Below, one piece after another: positions 17,243-25,291 of a DNA stretch of 64,000 nucleotides. Location: positions 1 through 64,000 of the forward strand of contig JACJZF010000001.1 of NCBI GenBank assembly GCA_020635725.1, given 5' to 3'. The DNA comes from Flavobacteriales bacterium. GTDB taxonomy: Bacteria > Bacteroidota > Bacteroidia > Flavobacteriales_F > PHOS-HE28. The number at the start of each line of letters is the position of its first letter. The first letter of the stretch is position 1. Made by a program: the position numbers and the translations under genes. The notes below the pieces were generated by a model. The model did no database searches. It was not told where the DNA came from and saw nothing but the letters and a program-made list of their open reading frames with translations.

Positions 17243-17404
17243 AAGCGCATGCATCCATGTGCCCATTCTTACATGTGCCCATGCAACCAACTGCACATTT
17301 GCCGCTCGCGCAGGTCTGCTTCGGTGAGCAGATCCAGGATCGCATGGGCCAATGGTCACATGGTGCGCTTGGCAGCGCCAGGGGTCGCATGAGCACATGA
17401 AGCC
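17243..17404. other. Intergenic spacer with short ATGTGCCCAT direct repeat
   Basis: This 162-base gap before the permease gene contains the word ATGTGCCCAT twice within 30 bases (from about 17255 and 17274) and several further CATGTG/CACATG words. CACATTTG near 17294 is one base off the -7 box consensus and may be the permease promoter. No gene is seen. Confidence 0.4.
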
Positions 17405-18634
17405 ATGAACCTCCCCCTCCACATCGCTCGCCGTTACCTGCTCGCCAAGCGCAGCACGAATGCAATCAATGTGATCACGTGGATCAGCATCACGGTTATC
17501 GCGGTGGTCACCGGAGCCATGGTGGTGGTGCTGAGCGCCATGAACGGCATCGCGGAGCTGGTGGACAAGATTTACTCACCCTTCGACCAGGACATCACGA
17601 TCATGGCGTCCGAGGGCAAGACCTTCCCCAAGGACTCGCTCGACCTCGGCGCCATCCTCGCCCGGCCCGATGTGCTGCGGTCCAGCTGGACCATCGAGGA
17701 GAATGTGCTGCTGCGCTGCGGCGACCAGCAGGCCGTGGCCACACTGAAGGGCGTGGAGCCGCAATACCTGCAGATGGCCGACATGGAACGCTACCTCTAC
17801 ACCGGGGAGAGCACCTTACAAGGCACGCAGGGTCCGGATGCCATCCTCGGCCTCGGGCTCAAGGCCGACCTTGGCGTGCCACTGGATGACGGCGTGTTCC
17901 AGCCGCTGGAGATCAGCGCACCGATCCGCGGACGCAAATTGAGCCGCTACAAGCAGGAGGCCTTCGAGCAGACGGCCGTAGCACTGGCCGGCGCCTTCAG
18001 CATGAACATGGAGTTCGACAGCAAGTACGCCGTTGTACCCCTCGACCTGGCCGCGAGCCTTCTGCATTACGACAGCGCCGTGAGCGCCCTGGAGCTGCAG
18101 CTCGCACCGAAAACCGATATGGACCGCGTCGCGAAGGAGCTGGCGTCATCCTTGGGACCGCGCTTCGCGGTACGCACGCGCTACCAGAAGAACGCGCTCA
18201 TGTACCAGACCAATGCCACGGAGAAGCTCGTGGCCTTCGTGGTGCTGGCCTTCATCGGCCTCATCGGCGCGTTCAACGTCATCGCCTCGCTCACCATGAT
18301 GATGATCGAGAAGAAGGAGGACATGCGCACCCTGATGAGCATGGGCGCCACCGCCCCGCTCGTGCGCCGCATCTTCCTGCACGAGGGCCTGCTGATCGTG
18401 GTAAGCGGCGCCGCCATCGGCATGGCACTGGGGCTAGGCATCTGCTGGGCGCAGCAGCAGTTCGGCTTCGTACAGATGGCCGAGGCCATGGTCGACTCCT
18501 TCCCGGTGCGCATCGTATGGACCGACCTCGTGCTGATCCTGGGCACGGTGCTCGGTATCGGCCTATTGGCCACCTGGGTACCCCTACGCGCGCTAAGCCG
18601 ACGCTTCCTCTACGCCACGGCGGCGAGGCTATAG
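17405..18634 (+). CDS. LolC/LolE-like FtsX-family permease
   Basis: A 409-residue inner membrane permease. One helix lies near the N-terminus (VITWISITVIAVVTGAMVVVL), then a large periplasmic domain (about 55-270), then three helices in the last third (LVAFVVLAFIGLIGAFNVIA onward). This is the FtsX/MacB permease layout used by lipoprotein-releasing LolCDE complexes. The N-terminal text IARRYLLAKRSTNAINVITW is typical of the Bacteroidota members that follow rbfA. No LolD ATPase is adjacent. Its 3' end overlaps the convergent dusB gene by 25 bases. Confidence 0.85.
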   Translation: MNLPLHIARRYLLAKRSTNAINVITWISITVIAVVTGAMVVVLSAMNGIAELVDKIYSPFDQDITIMASEGKTFPKDSLDLGAILARPDVLRSSWTIEENVLLRCGDQQAVATLKGVEPQYLQMADMERYLYTGESTLQGTQGPDAILGLGLKADLGVPLDDGVFQPLEISAPIRGRKLSRYKQEAFEQTAVALAGAFSMNMEFDSKYAVVPLDLAASLLHYDSAVSALELQLAPKTDMDRVAKELASSLGPRFAVRTRYQKNALMYQTNATEKLVAFVVLAFIGLIGAFNVIASLTMMMIEKKEDMRTLMSMGATAPLVRRIFLHEGLLIVVSGAAIGMALGLGICWAQQQFGFVQMAEAMVDSFPVRIVWTDLVLILGTVLGIGLLATWVPLRALSRRFLYATAARL

Positions 18635-19602
18635 GTCGCCTTCACTTCATCAAGGATCGCCTCCAGCACCTGAGGGTCCTTCTCGGTACACAATCGCAAA
18701 CGCACCTCCTTCACGTTGGGCAGTCCTTTCAGGTAGTTGCCGTAGTGCCGACGCATCTCCACCACGCCCTCCCACGGCCCTTTCCATGCGAGTGAGGAGC
18801 GCAGGTGCTCGCGCGCGGCCTCCACACGATCAGCAATCGAGGGCGCTGCTAGGTGCTGGCCGGTGGCCATGAAATGCTTGATCTCGTTGAAGATCCAAGG
18901 GTGACCGATGCTGGCCCGACCGATCATCACGCCATCCACCCCGTAGCGCGCACGGTATTCCACCGCCTTCTCGGGCGAGTCGATGTCGCCGTTACCGAAG
19001 ATGGGGATCCGGATGCGCGGATTGGCCTTCACCTTGCCGATGAGCGTCCAATCCGCCGGGCCCTTGTACAGCTGCGCGCGCGTGCGGCCGTGGATGCTCA
19101 GCGCAGCGATGCCCACATCCTGCAGACGTTCGGCCACCTCTTCGATGTTCTTCGTCTGGTCGTTCCAGCCCAGGCGCGTCTTCACCGTCACGGGGAGCTT
19201 CACGGCCTTCACCACCTTCTCCGTGAGCCGCACCATCTTGTCCACGTCCTGTAACAGGCACGCGCCCGCGCCTTTGCTCACCACCTTGTGCACGGGGCAG
19301 CCGTAGTTGATGTCGATGAGGTCGGGACCGGCCGCTTCGGCGATGCGTGCCGCCTCCTCCATGGCATCCTCGCTGCCGCCGAAGAGCTGGATGCCGATGG
19401 GCCGTTCGGCCTCGAAGATGTCGAGCTTCTTGATGCCTTTGGCCGCCTTGCGGATGAGCCCCTCACTGCTGATGAACTCGGTGAACATGAGGTCGGCCCC
19501 GTGCTTCTTACATAGCGCGCGGAAGGGCGGATCGCTCACGTCCTCCATGGGGGCGAGCAGCAGCGGGAATTCCGGCAGTTCGATGGAGCCGATGCGCGGC
19601 AT
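18610..19602 (-). CDS. dusB: tRNA-dihydrouridine synthase (DusB type)
   Basis: A 330-residue FMN-dependent enzyme that reduces specific tRNA uridines. The sequence shows LLLAPMEDVSDPPFR near the start, the catalytic Cys in DINYGCPVHKVV near residue 102, and NGDIDSPEKA and GRASIGHPW further on, all Dus hallmarks. The ATG at 19602 sits five bases after a perfect -7 box TACCTTTG, so the longer in-frame reading from 19767 is rejected. It is convergent with the permease gene. Confidence 0.94.
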   Translation of the reverse strand: MPRIGSIELPEFPLLLAPMEDVSDPPFRALCKKHGADLMFTEFISSEGLIRKAAKGIKKLDIFEAERPIGIQLFGGSEDAMEEAARIAEAAGPDLIDINYGCPVHKVVSKGAGACLLQDVDKMVRLTEKVVKAVKLPVTVKTRLGWNDQTKNIEEVAERLQDVGIAALSIHGRTRAQLYKGPADWTLIGKVKANPRIRIPIFGNGDIDSPEKAVEYRARYGVDGVMIGRASIGHPWIFNEIKHFMATGQHLAAPSIADRVEAAREHLRSSLAWKGPWEGVVEMRRHYGNYLKGLPNVKEVRLRLCTEKDPQVLEAILDEVKATYSLAAVA

Positions 19603-19607
19603 GGCTG

Positions 19608-19615
19608 CAAAGGTA
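19608..19615 (-). promoter_or_regulatory. -7 box (TACCTTTG, consensus) for dusB
   Basis: The minus strand reads TACCTTTG, a full match to TAnnTTTG, with only five bases to the dusB ATG at 19602. This spacing leaves room for almost no 5' leader. Confidence 0.7.
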
Positions 19616-19627
19616 GAGGGAGGGCCG

Positions 19628-20299
19628 CTAGCGGTCCGCCCAGATGCCTTCACCGATCGCGTGCGGCACGGCTCTCCGTACGACCTGGATCCGCAGCATG
19701 CCGGTCGGATCCACTTCGTTGAGTTCGGCGAAGCGCTTCCCGAATGCCGTAAGGCTGACGGAATCACGAAGTGCCGTGATCCCTTGTTCTAATGCGTCCT
19801 GTACAGCGATGAAATCGGCATAGCGTGTCCCGTTCGCGGTGGTGACGATAATCTGGACACCCGAAGGTGGCTCACGGTATGCACCCAGCACAGCGACGGC
19901 TACGGCCCGTTGCCGCCACAGCGCGATTCCGGTTTCAGAGCGTGCGGCTGTTAGTTCCATAGCGCATCGCTCAGGAGTCAGCGCGATCATGGCGGGCCTG
20001 TCGTCTGAGTTCGTAGGGTTCGTGAGAAAGTCCATGACCAGGCCAGGCAGGTCATCGGCCGTCACTTGCTTGCCACGCACCATGATGGCTCCCTGCTCTT
20101 TCACCAGCACCTGCAACAAGTTGCGTTCTGGAATCGGGGAAGGCTTATCGGACGATGCTACCGGAAGTCGCCGCGGCAGACCCGCGTCCACCTCAAGGGT
20201 TGTGGTGACGAGAAAGAAGATCAATAGGAGGAAGGCAATGTCCGCCATGCTCCCTGCATCGATGGCACGTGGGCCTCTTTGATTCCGGATACGCCGCAT
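19628..20299 (-). CDS. ExbD/TolR-family protein (third copy)
   Basis: A 223-residue protein with one N-terminal membrane helix preceded by the conserved segment DAGSMADIAFLLLIFFLV, the ExbD region whose Asp carries protons. The N-terminus is very close to that of the 242-residue ExbD at 20871-21599, but the periplasmic part is diverged. It is separated from the main exbB/exbD cluster by 112 bases containing a strong hairpin, so it may be regulated separately. It probably works with the ExbB encoded at 21998. Confidence 0.88.
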   Translation of the reverse strand: MRRIRNQRGPRAIDAGSMADIAFLLLIFFLVTTTLEVDAGLPRRLPVASSDKPSPIPERNLLQVLVKEQGAIMVRGKQVTADDLPGLVMDFLTNPTNSDDRPAMIALTPERCAMELTAARSETGIALWRQRAVAVAVLGAYREPPSGVQIIVTTANGTRYADFIAVQDALEQGITALRDSVSLTAFGKRFAELNEVDPTGMLRIQVVRRAVPHAIGEGIWADR

Positions 20300-20368
20300 G
20301 CCTCATGAACAGATTGAATGGCCGGGGCATTGCGCTTACTGCGGGGAACGGCGCTCCAGAACAAGCGA

Positions 20369-20391
20369 ACGGCCGCTCGATGAGCGGCCGT
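20369..20391 (-). terminator. Hairpin between the second and third ExbD genes
   Basis: A perfect 10-base stem ACGGCCGCTC with a 3-base loop lies 21 bases after the stop of the 150-residue ExbD gene. It is followed on the minus strand by a moderately T-rich stretch (TTCGCTTGTTCT). It probably ends the exbB-exbD transcript or attenuates readthrough into the third ExbD gene. Confidence 0.6.
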
Positions 20392-20411
20392 CGCGATCTG
20401 AGGGAAGCGAA

Positions 20412-20864
20412 TCAGCGCCCTTGCGCCGTGCTGTAGTTGATCTTCAGCGCGTTGCTCTTGCGCAGTTCCTGCTTCACGTCGGTCACGATCTTCATCGCCG
20501 TCTCCTTGTCCACCTTCAACGAGCGGGTGATCTTGGGGCGCAGCACCTCGTCGCGGCGCTCATTGCCTGCCGACACCCAGGGGTCGATCTCATTGAGCTT
20601 GGCGAACTGGTCGTTGAGCTGGAGCACCGGCTCGGTACCCAGCTCCTTGCTCATCGGCGGGCCGATGTAGAGGTAATCCACCAGCGCCTTGTCCTCGAGC
20701 TTGGTGGTCTCGCTGGCCTCGGGCAGGGTGATCTTCACCAGCAGGTCGGTCTCCCGCATCACGGTGGTCACCATGAAGAAGAAGAGGAGCATGAAGATGA
20801 TGTCAGGCAGTGAAGCCGTGCTGATGGCGGGCGTGCCGCTCTTCTTTTCCTTGAAGCGTGACAT
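20412..20864 (-). CDS. exbD: ExbD/TolR-family biopolymer transport protein
   Basis: A 150-residue ExbD: short cytoplasmic N-terminus (MSRFKEKKSGTPAIS), then TASLPDIIFMLLFFFMV with the proton-carrying Asp, then a periplasmic domain ending with LRKSNALKINYS. It forms the proton-driven motor with ExbB that energises TonB and thus outer membrane receptors such as the one at 32469. It starts 6 bases after the preceding ExbD gene. Confidence 0.92.
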   Translation of the reverse strand: MSRFKEKKSGTPAISTASLPDIIFMLLFFFMVTTVMRETDLLVKITLPEASETTKLEDKALVDYLYIGPPMSKELGTEPVLQLNDQFAKLNEIDPWVSAGNERRDEVLRPKITRSLKVDKETAMKIVTDVKQELRKSNALKINYSTAQGR

Positions 20865-20870
20865 CGTTGG

Positions 20871-21599
20871 CTACTGTTTCTTGGTCAGGTCCACGGGTTC
20901 CGCCTCCGACACGCGCTGCGGGTAGACCATGCGGATGGCCTTGATCAGCTCCTTGTCGTCGTCGTTCTTCTCATCGAGCTCGGTGAACTTGCGGTCGAAC
21001 TTCTGCATGCAGAGCTCATCGCGCAGCTCGCGGATGCCGCCCTCCAGCTCGTTCTGCACCTGCACGTACATGCCGTAGCTGGTCTTCGAGCCGGTCTGCA
21101 GCGAGATCAGGGCCGAGTTGGGCAGCTCCATGTACTCGCCGAGCAGGCGCACGGCATTAAGCTTGTCCTCCCAGCGGTCCAGCACATCGCGGTACGATTG
21201 CTTCTCGGCCTCGTCCTTGGCTCCGGCCAGGAAAGCCTTGTACTCTCCAATCTTCTGCTGGCACTCGGCGGCGGTCACGCGGTGCTTCTCCGGCAGGTCC
21301 GGGGAATTGTCCGGGTTCACCATGAACTCCTTGGCGCCGGCACGCAGCTCCTTGATGTCCATCATCTGCCCCTCCACGAGCAGCATGTCGGCATCGTTCA
21401 CGAGCACCTCGTACACGTTGCGCTTGTTCACGTCGGAGATCACGGGCTCATCCACGATGGGCGGAAGCAGGCGCAGGATACCCGCGTCGGTGTCCATGGT
21501 GGTGGTCACGAGGAAGAAGATGAGCAGCAGGAAGGCGATGTCGGCCATGGAGCCGGCATTGATCTCGCCTGGACCTCGCTTCGCGCGTTTCTTCAGCAT
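20871..21599 (-). CDS. ExbD/TolR-family protein, long form
   Basis: A 242-residue ExbD-like protein. The membrane segment NAGSMADIAFLLLIFFLV is followed by a periplasmic domain longer than in canonical ExbD, with inserted charged helices (residues about 100-160, EKHRVTAAECQQKIGEYK region). It lies 3 bases from the preceding small membrane protein gene and is clearly part of the exbB operon. Bacteroidota often carry two ExbD types side by side. Confidence 0.9.
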   Translation of the reverse strand: MLKKRAKRGPGEINAGSMADIAFLLLIFFLVTTTMDTDAGILRLLPPIVDEPVISDVNKRNVYEVLVNDADMLLVEGQMMDIKELRAGAKEFMVNPDNSPDLPEKHRVTAAECQQKIGEYKAFLAGAKDEAEKQSYRDVLDRWEDKLNAVRLLGEYMELPNSALISLQTGSKTSYGMYVQVQNELEGGIRELRDELCMQKFDRKFTELDEKNDDDKELIKAIRMVYPQRVSEAEPVDLTKKQ

Positions 21600-21602
21600 G
21601 GC

Positions 21603-21992
21603 TTACTTGAACATGCGGGTGATCTCGCCGTAGAGGATCATGCAGATGGCCCCGATGAGCGCGATGTACATGAGGATGAGGCCGGCCCCGATCCATTTCG
21701 AGGTGCTCTCCGTCACGTTCCAACCGGGTCGCACGGTGCCGCCGTCGAGCACGTAAGCCACGACGAAGAGCGCCAGGAACGCGCCCAGGCCGATGAGGGA
21801 CTTCTTGGTGAGCCCTTGGAGGGAGAAGCCCAACGTGGCGATGGCCGCGATGCCCAAGGCGATGTAGGTGATCCAGAGGCCACCATCGATGCCCGCATCG
21901 CTGCCGGCGAAGATCATGATGGTGAACAGGACACCCAGGCCCATGATCGCCCATTGAGCGATGCGGCCGATGAGGTTTGAGCCTTGGTGCAT
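21603..21992 (-). CDS. Small four-helix membrane protein of the exbB-exbD cluster
   Basis: A 129-residue protein with about four helices (IMGLGVLFTIMIFAG, ITYIALGIAAIATLGF, LIGLGAFLALFVVAYVLDG, GLILMYIALIGAICMILYG). No motif identifies it. It is placed between exbB and exbD, 5 bases and 3 bases from its neighbours, as commonly seen in this phylum, so it probably belongs to the motor complex or its assembly. Confidence 0.75.
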   Translation of the reverse strand: MHQGSNLIGRIAQWAIMGLGVLFTIMIFAGSDAGIDGGLWITYIALGIAAIATLGFSLQGLTKKSLIGLGAFLALFVVAYVLDGGTVRPGWNVTESTSKWIGAGLILMYIALIGAICMILYGEITRMFK

Positions 21993-21997
21993 GGTGC

Positions 21998-22768
21998 TTA
22001 GTGCTTGCTGATGTTCGACTTCACGAGCAGGTCGACCAGGCTGATGGAGGCCTCCTCCATCTGGCCGGAGATGCTATCGATCTTGCTCTGCAGGTAGTTG
22101 TAGAAAATCTGCAGGATGATGGCCACGATGAGACCGAACACCGTGGTGAGCAGCGCCACCTTGATACCGCCTGCCACGATGGCCGGGCTGATGTTGTTGG
22201 CGGCCGCGATCTGGTCGAAGGCGAAGATCATCCCGATAACGGTACCCAAGAACCCGAGCATGGGGGCCAGCGCGATAAACAGGCTGATCCAGGGAAGGCC
22301 GCGCTCCAAGCGCCCCACTTCCACGCCGCCATAGGCGATGATGCTCTTCTCGGCGATGTCCACGCCCTCGTGGGCGCGGTCGAGGCCTTGGTAGAAGATG
22401 CCGGCGATGGGGCCGCGCGTGTTGCGGCATACCTCTTTCGCGGCGTCAACGCCACCGGAACGCAGCGCGTCTTCCACTCCCGTGAGCAATTTGGTGGTGT
22501 TGGTGGAGGCCATGTTCAGGTAGATGATGCGCTCGATCACGACGGCCAGGCCGAGGATCAAGCAGATCAGCACGGGCGCCATCCAGATGGGATCGCCTTC
22601 GATGAAGCGCTGCTTGAACATCTGGTGACCGCCGGCGGAAGACCCATCGGTCACTTCGGAGGAGGCGGCCTGCTCGGTTGCGGGCGGATCCTGCGCCATG
22701 ATCGGGGTGCTGACCAGGCTGATGCCCATGAGGGCGACCAGGCAGAGGGACAAGAACTTGCGTGCCAT
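21998..22768 (-). CDS. exbB: MotA/TolQ/ExbB proton channel family protein
   Basis: A 256-residue ExbB with a signal-like N-terminal segment, a first helix (WMAPVLICLILGLAVVIERII), and two C-terminal helices containing GLPWISLFIALAPMLGFLGTVIGMI and ALLTTVFGLIVAIILQI, the proton-channel core. It is the first gene of the cluster with the small membrane protein and ExbDs and energises TonB-dependent uptake. A TAACTTCA box lies 17 bases before its ATG. Confidence 0.94.
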   Translation of the reverse strand: MARKFLSLCLVALMGISLVSTPIMAQDPPATEQAASSEVTDGSSAGGHQMFKQRFIEGDPIWMAPVLICLILGLAVVIERIIYLNMASTNTTKLLTGVEDALRSGGVDAAKEVCRNTRGPIAGIFYQGLDRAHEGVDIAEKSIIAYGGVEVGRLERGLPWISLFIALAPMLGFLGTVIGMIFAFDQIAAANNISPAIVAGGIKVALLTTVFGLIVAIILQIFYNYLQSKIDSISGQMEEASISLVDLLVKSNISKH

Positions 22769-22785
22769 GTGTTGAGGTTGCTGGG

Positions 22786-22793
22786 TGAAGTTA
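22786..22793 (-). promoter_or_regulatory. Possible -7 box (TAACTTCA) for the exbB cluster
   Basis: The minus strand reads TAACTTCA 17 bases before the exbB ATG at 22768. It is one base off the recurrent TAnnTTYG pattern. Confidence 0.4.
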
Positions 22794-22862
22794 GCTGGGG
22801 TTGGTTCCTAGTGGGCGGTCAAAGATGGGGTGCTGCGCGGCGTTCGCTCGAGCGCAAGAAAA

Positions 22863-23118
22863 GGGATTGGTCTCCCTGCGGTCGGCCTTTCCCAGGAGGG
22901 GGAGGCCTCATTGCATGGCATCGGCCCTACGGGCCTCGGGCTGAATGCGCTGTCCGCATGCCTGAGCAAGCTCGGCACGCTGCCAAAGAACTCCGAGGGA
23001 TTGGCCTCCCTGCGGTCGGCCTTTCCCAGTTGGGGGAGCTTCATTTCCGATTGACGGCCCTGCGGGCCTCGGGTCGTTCGCCCTGTCCGCTCGCTCGAGC
23101 AAGCTCGGCTCGCTGCCA
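22863..23118. repeat. Two-copy tandem intergenic repeat (period about 134 bases)
   Basis: Copy 1 spans about 22863-22985 and copy 2 about 22997-23118. Both begin GGGATTGG and contain the words CTCCCTGCGGTCGGCCTTTC, GGGCCTCGGG, and GAGCAAGCTCGGC, and both end with GCTGCCA. The middle is more diverged. This fills most of the 387-base gap between exbB and the tRNA gene. No real gene is seen in it, and the open frame that crosses it also reads through the tRNA. Confidence 0.8.
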
Positions 23119-23159
23119 TTGCGAACGACCCGGCGGCTTCGCCGCCGATCGGCAATGGC
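23115..23159 (-). terminator. Hairpin at the 3' end of tRNA-Ser
   Basis: Outer arms GCCATTGC (23115-23122) and GCAATGGC (23152-23159) flank an inner perfect stem CGGCGGC-TTC-GCCGCCG (23131-23147). On the minus strand it starts at the discriminator base and CCA of the tRNA and would fold directly after it, so it may stop transcription or guide 3' processing. There is no T-run. Confidence 0.5.
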
Positions 23160-23245
23160 GGAGAGAGAGGGATTCGAACCCCCGTTACCCTTTCAGGTAA
23201 ACGCACTTTCCAGGCGCGCGCCTTAAACCACTCGGCCATCTCTCC
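23156..23245 (-). tRNA. tRNA-Ser (anticodon GGA), with encoded CCA
   Basis: The minus strand starts GGAGAGATGGCCGAGTGG and ends with TCTCTCC, discriminator G and an encoded CCA (23156-23158). The acceptor stem GGAGAGA/TCTCTCC is perfect, the T-arm is GGGGG-TTCGAAT-CCCCC, the anticodon loop is CTGGAAA closed by CGCGC/GTGCG, and there is a long variable arm (ACCTGAAAGGGT region), as expected for a class II serine tRNA. Confidence 0.96.
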
Positions 23246-23290
23246 TTTACTTGCTGCAGAAGGGCGGTTCCATGCCCTTCCGAAGGGCGG

Positions 23291-23298
23291 CCAAGGTA
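23291..23298 (-). promoter_or_regulatory. -7 box (TACCTTGG) for tRNA-Ser
   Basis: The minus strand reads TACCTTGG 45 bases before the tRNA 5' end, preceded by a T-run. This would give a short precursor leader. Confidence 0.5.
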
Positions 23299-23372
23299 CA
23301 AAAAGGTGGTTCCGGGCAAGGGCTGCACAGGAAGCGGCGAAAGGCAGGCAGCGAGCGGGCTCCGAGGTCACG

Positions 23373-24401
23373 TTAAGCCAACGTCAACTCCCCGGCGATC
23401 GGTGCCGCCATTCGTGGGGCGAAGCGGGCCGTTCCCTGTTCATCACCGAGCAGGAACATCGCCTTGGCCAGCACCGCCTCGATGGTCATATCGGCGCACG
23501 GGATCACACCGAGCTCCACGAAGGCATGGCTCGTGACGTAGCGGCCCTGCTCCACGCGCCCGCCTGCGCACTGGGTGACGTTGAGCAGTTCGATGCCTTG
23601 CTCGCGGGCTGCGCGCAAGGCGCCCACGAATTCCGGATCGGTAGGGCCATTGCCGCTGCCGAAGGTGGCCAGCACGGCGGCCTTCAGACCGGGCAAGGAA
23701 AGCGCCTGCTGCACCCACTCACCACGCATGCCGGGGAATAGCCGGAGCACAGCGATGCGGTCATCGAGCCGATCATGCACGCGCAGGCTACCGGTTCGGT
23801 GTGGCAAGATCGCCGCCCGGTCGTAGCGCAGATGCACGCCGGCCTCCGCCAGCACCGGCCAGTTCGGGGAACGGAAGGCCTCGAAGCGCTCGGCATGCAC
23901 CTTCACCGTGCGGTTGCCGCGCATCAAGCGGTACTCGAAGTACACGGCTACCTCGGGAACCATCGCGCGGCCCTGTTCATCCTTGGCGGCCGCGATCTCG
24001 ATGGCGGTGATCAGGTTCTCCTTCGCATCGGTGCGGATGGTGCCGATGGGCAGCTGCGAACCGGTGAGAATCACCGGCTTGCTCAGCCCCTCCAATAGGA
24101 AACTCAGCGCGCTGGCCGTATAGGCCATGGTATCGCTGCCGTGCAGCACCACGAAGCCGTCGTACCGGTCATACGCCTCGCCGATGATCCGCGCGATCCG
24201 CACCCAATCCGTCGGCTTCATGTCGCTGCTGTCGATCGGTGCCTCGAAAGCCACGGTGCCCAACCGCACCCCGATGCGCTCGAGCTCCGGCACCTGCTGC
24301 TCCAAGTGCTCCAGGTCCATGGGTCGCAGGGCGCCGGTGCGCGGATCGGACCACATGCCGATGGTGCCTCCGGTGTAGATCAGCAGTACGCTCGCGCTCA
24401 T
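23373..24401 (-). CDS. ansA: Type I (cytoplasmic) L-asparaginase
   Basis: A 342-residue enzyme hydrolysing asparagine to aspartate and ammonia. The two catalytic threonine motifs are visible: YTGGTIGM near residue 9-16 and HGSDTMAYTASAL near 90-100. There is no signal peptide, consistent with the cytoplasmic type. The ATG overlaps the TatD stop codon (ATGA), so it is the second gene of a coupled pair. Confidence 0.94.
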   Translation of the reverse strand: MSASVLLIYTGGTIGMWSDPRTGALRPMDLEHLEQQVPELERIGVRLGTVAFEAPIDSSDMKPTDWVRIARIIGEAYDRYDGFVVLHGSDTMAYTASALSFLLEGLSKPVILTGSQLPIGTIRTDAKENLITAIEIAAAKDEQGRAMVPEVAVYFEYRLMRGNRTVKVHAERFEAFRSPNWPVLAEAGVHLRYDRAAILPHRTGSLRVHDRLDDRIAVLRLFPGMRGEWVQQALSLPGLKAAVLATFGSGNGPTDPEFVGALRAAREQGIELLNVTQCAGGRVEQGRYVTSHAFVELGVIPCADMTIEAVLAKAMFLLGDEQGTARFAPRMAAPIAGELTLA

Positions 24402-25168
24402 CGTTTGAACAGTTGCTCCGCATTAGCGGTGGTGATCCGAGCCACTTCCTCGATGGTGATGCCCGATGCCTCGGCCAGTCTCCTGGCGATGTGCTGGATG
24501 TAGGCGCTCTCGTTTCGCTTTCCTCTGAACGGAACGGGCGCGAGGTAGGGGGCATCGGTCTCCAGCACGCAATGGGCCGCTCCCACGTGCTGCATGGTCT
24601 CAAAGAGGCCGCCCTTCGGATAGGTGATCACGCCTCCGATCCCCAGATAGAAGTCGCCCAAAGCGATCACCCGCTGCGCCTGCTCGGGTGTGCCGGTGAA
24701 GCAGTGGAAGACACCGCGTAGGACCTCGTCATTCTCCTCCTCCACTATGGCGATGACCTCCTCGAAGCTCTCCCGACAATGGATCACGATCGGCAACCGC
24801 AGCTCCTTGGCCCAGCGCACCTGCTGACGGAAGGCCTCCTGCTGCTGAGCGAGCCAGGTCTTGTCCCAGTACAGGTCGATGCCGATCTCGCCCACGGCGC
24901 AGTAGTTCCCAGTGCGCAGCAAGCGCCCGACCTCTTCCATCGCCAGCGCATTGTCTTCACCCACGGAGCATGGATGCAACCCCATCATGGCGAAGCAGCG
25001 ATCCGGATGCTCCGCAGCCAGCGCGTCCATGGCGGCGATGCTCTCATGATCCACATTGGGCAGGAAGAGCTTGGTCACACCCGCATCCAGCGCACGGCGT
25101 AGCATCTCCTCGCGGTCCGCATCGAACTGCTTGTGATAGAGGTGGGCATGTGTATCGATCAGTTCCAA
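24398..25168 (-). CDS. tatD: TatD-family metal-dependent hydrolase/DNase
   Basis: A 256-residue TIM-barrel metallohydrolase. The first metal site is DTHAHLY near the N-terminus. GEIGIDLYW carries the conserved Glu, and VIHCRES and FHCFTG carry the His ligands, with ETDAPYLAP near the end. The family includes 3'-5' DNases active in DNA quality control. There is no ATG at the right place, and a TTG at 25168 immediately before LIDTHAH gives the family start. It is coupled to ansA downstream. Confidence 0.92.
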   Translation of the reverse strand: MELIDTHAHLYHKQFDADREEMLRRALDAGVTKLFLPNVDHESIAAMDALAAEHPDRCFAMMGLHPCSVGEDNALAMEEVGRLLRTGNYCAVGEIGIDLYWDKTWLAQQQEAFRQQVRWAKELRLPIVIHCRESFEEVIAIVEEENDEVLRGVFHCFTGTPEQAQRVIALGDFYLGIGGVITYPKGGLFETMQHVGAAHCVLETDAPYLAPVPFRGKRNESAYIQHIARRLAEASGITIEEVARITTANAEQLFKR

Positions 25169-25291
25169 GCGCAGGTTGGGCGTTGCGGGTTGATGGTTGA
25201 GTGCGGCCTGAGTCCTCCAGAATGGCAAAGGTGGCGGTGTATGCCCAACTCGCAACCAAGGTCAACCGCCAACCCTCAACTTCGCAGGCGC
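25169..25291. repeat. Short GGGTTG/CAACCC spacer between tatD and the heptosyltransferase gene
   Basis: This 123-base divergent gap carries GGGTTGATGGTTGAG on the plus strand and, further right, CAACCGCCAACCCTCAAC, an imperfect inverted arrangement of the same words found at 16328 and 36131. CACCTTTG on the minus strand near 25226-25233 is one base off a -7 box and may serve tatD. Confidence 0.45.

Noticed and set aside
22808..23371. 187-codon open frame on the minus strand
   Set aside because: It reads through the tRNA-Ser gene and both repeat copies, giving the familiar spurious peptide GEMAEWFKARAW of serine tRNAs.
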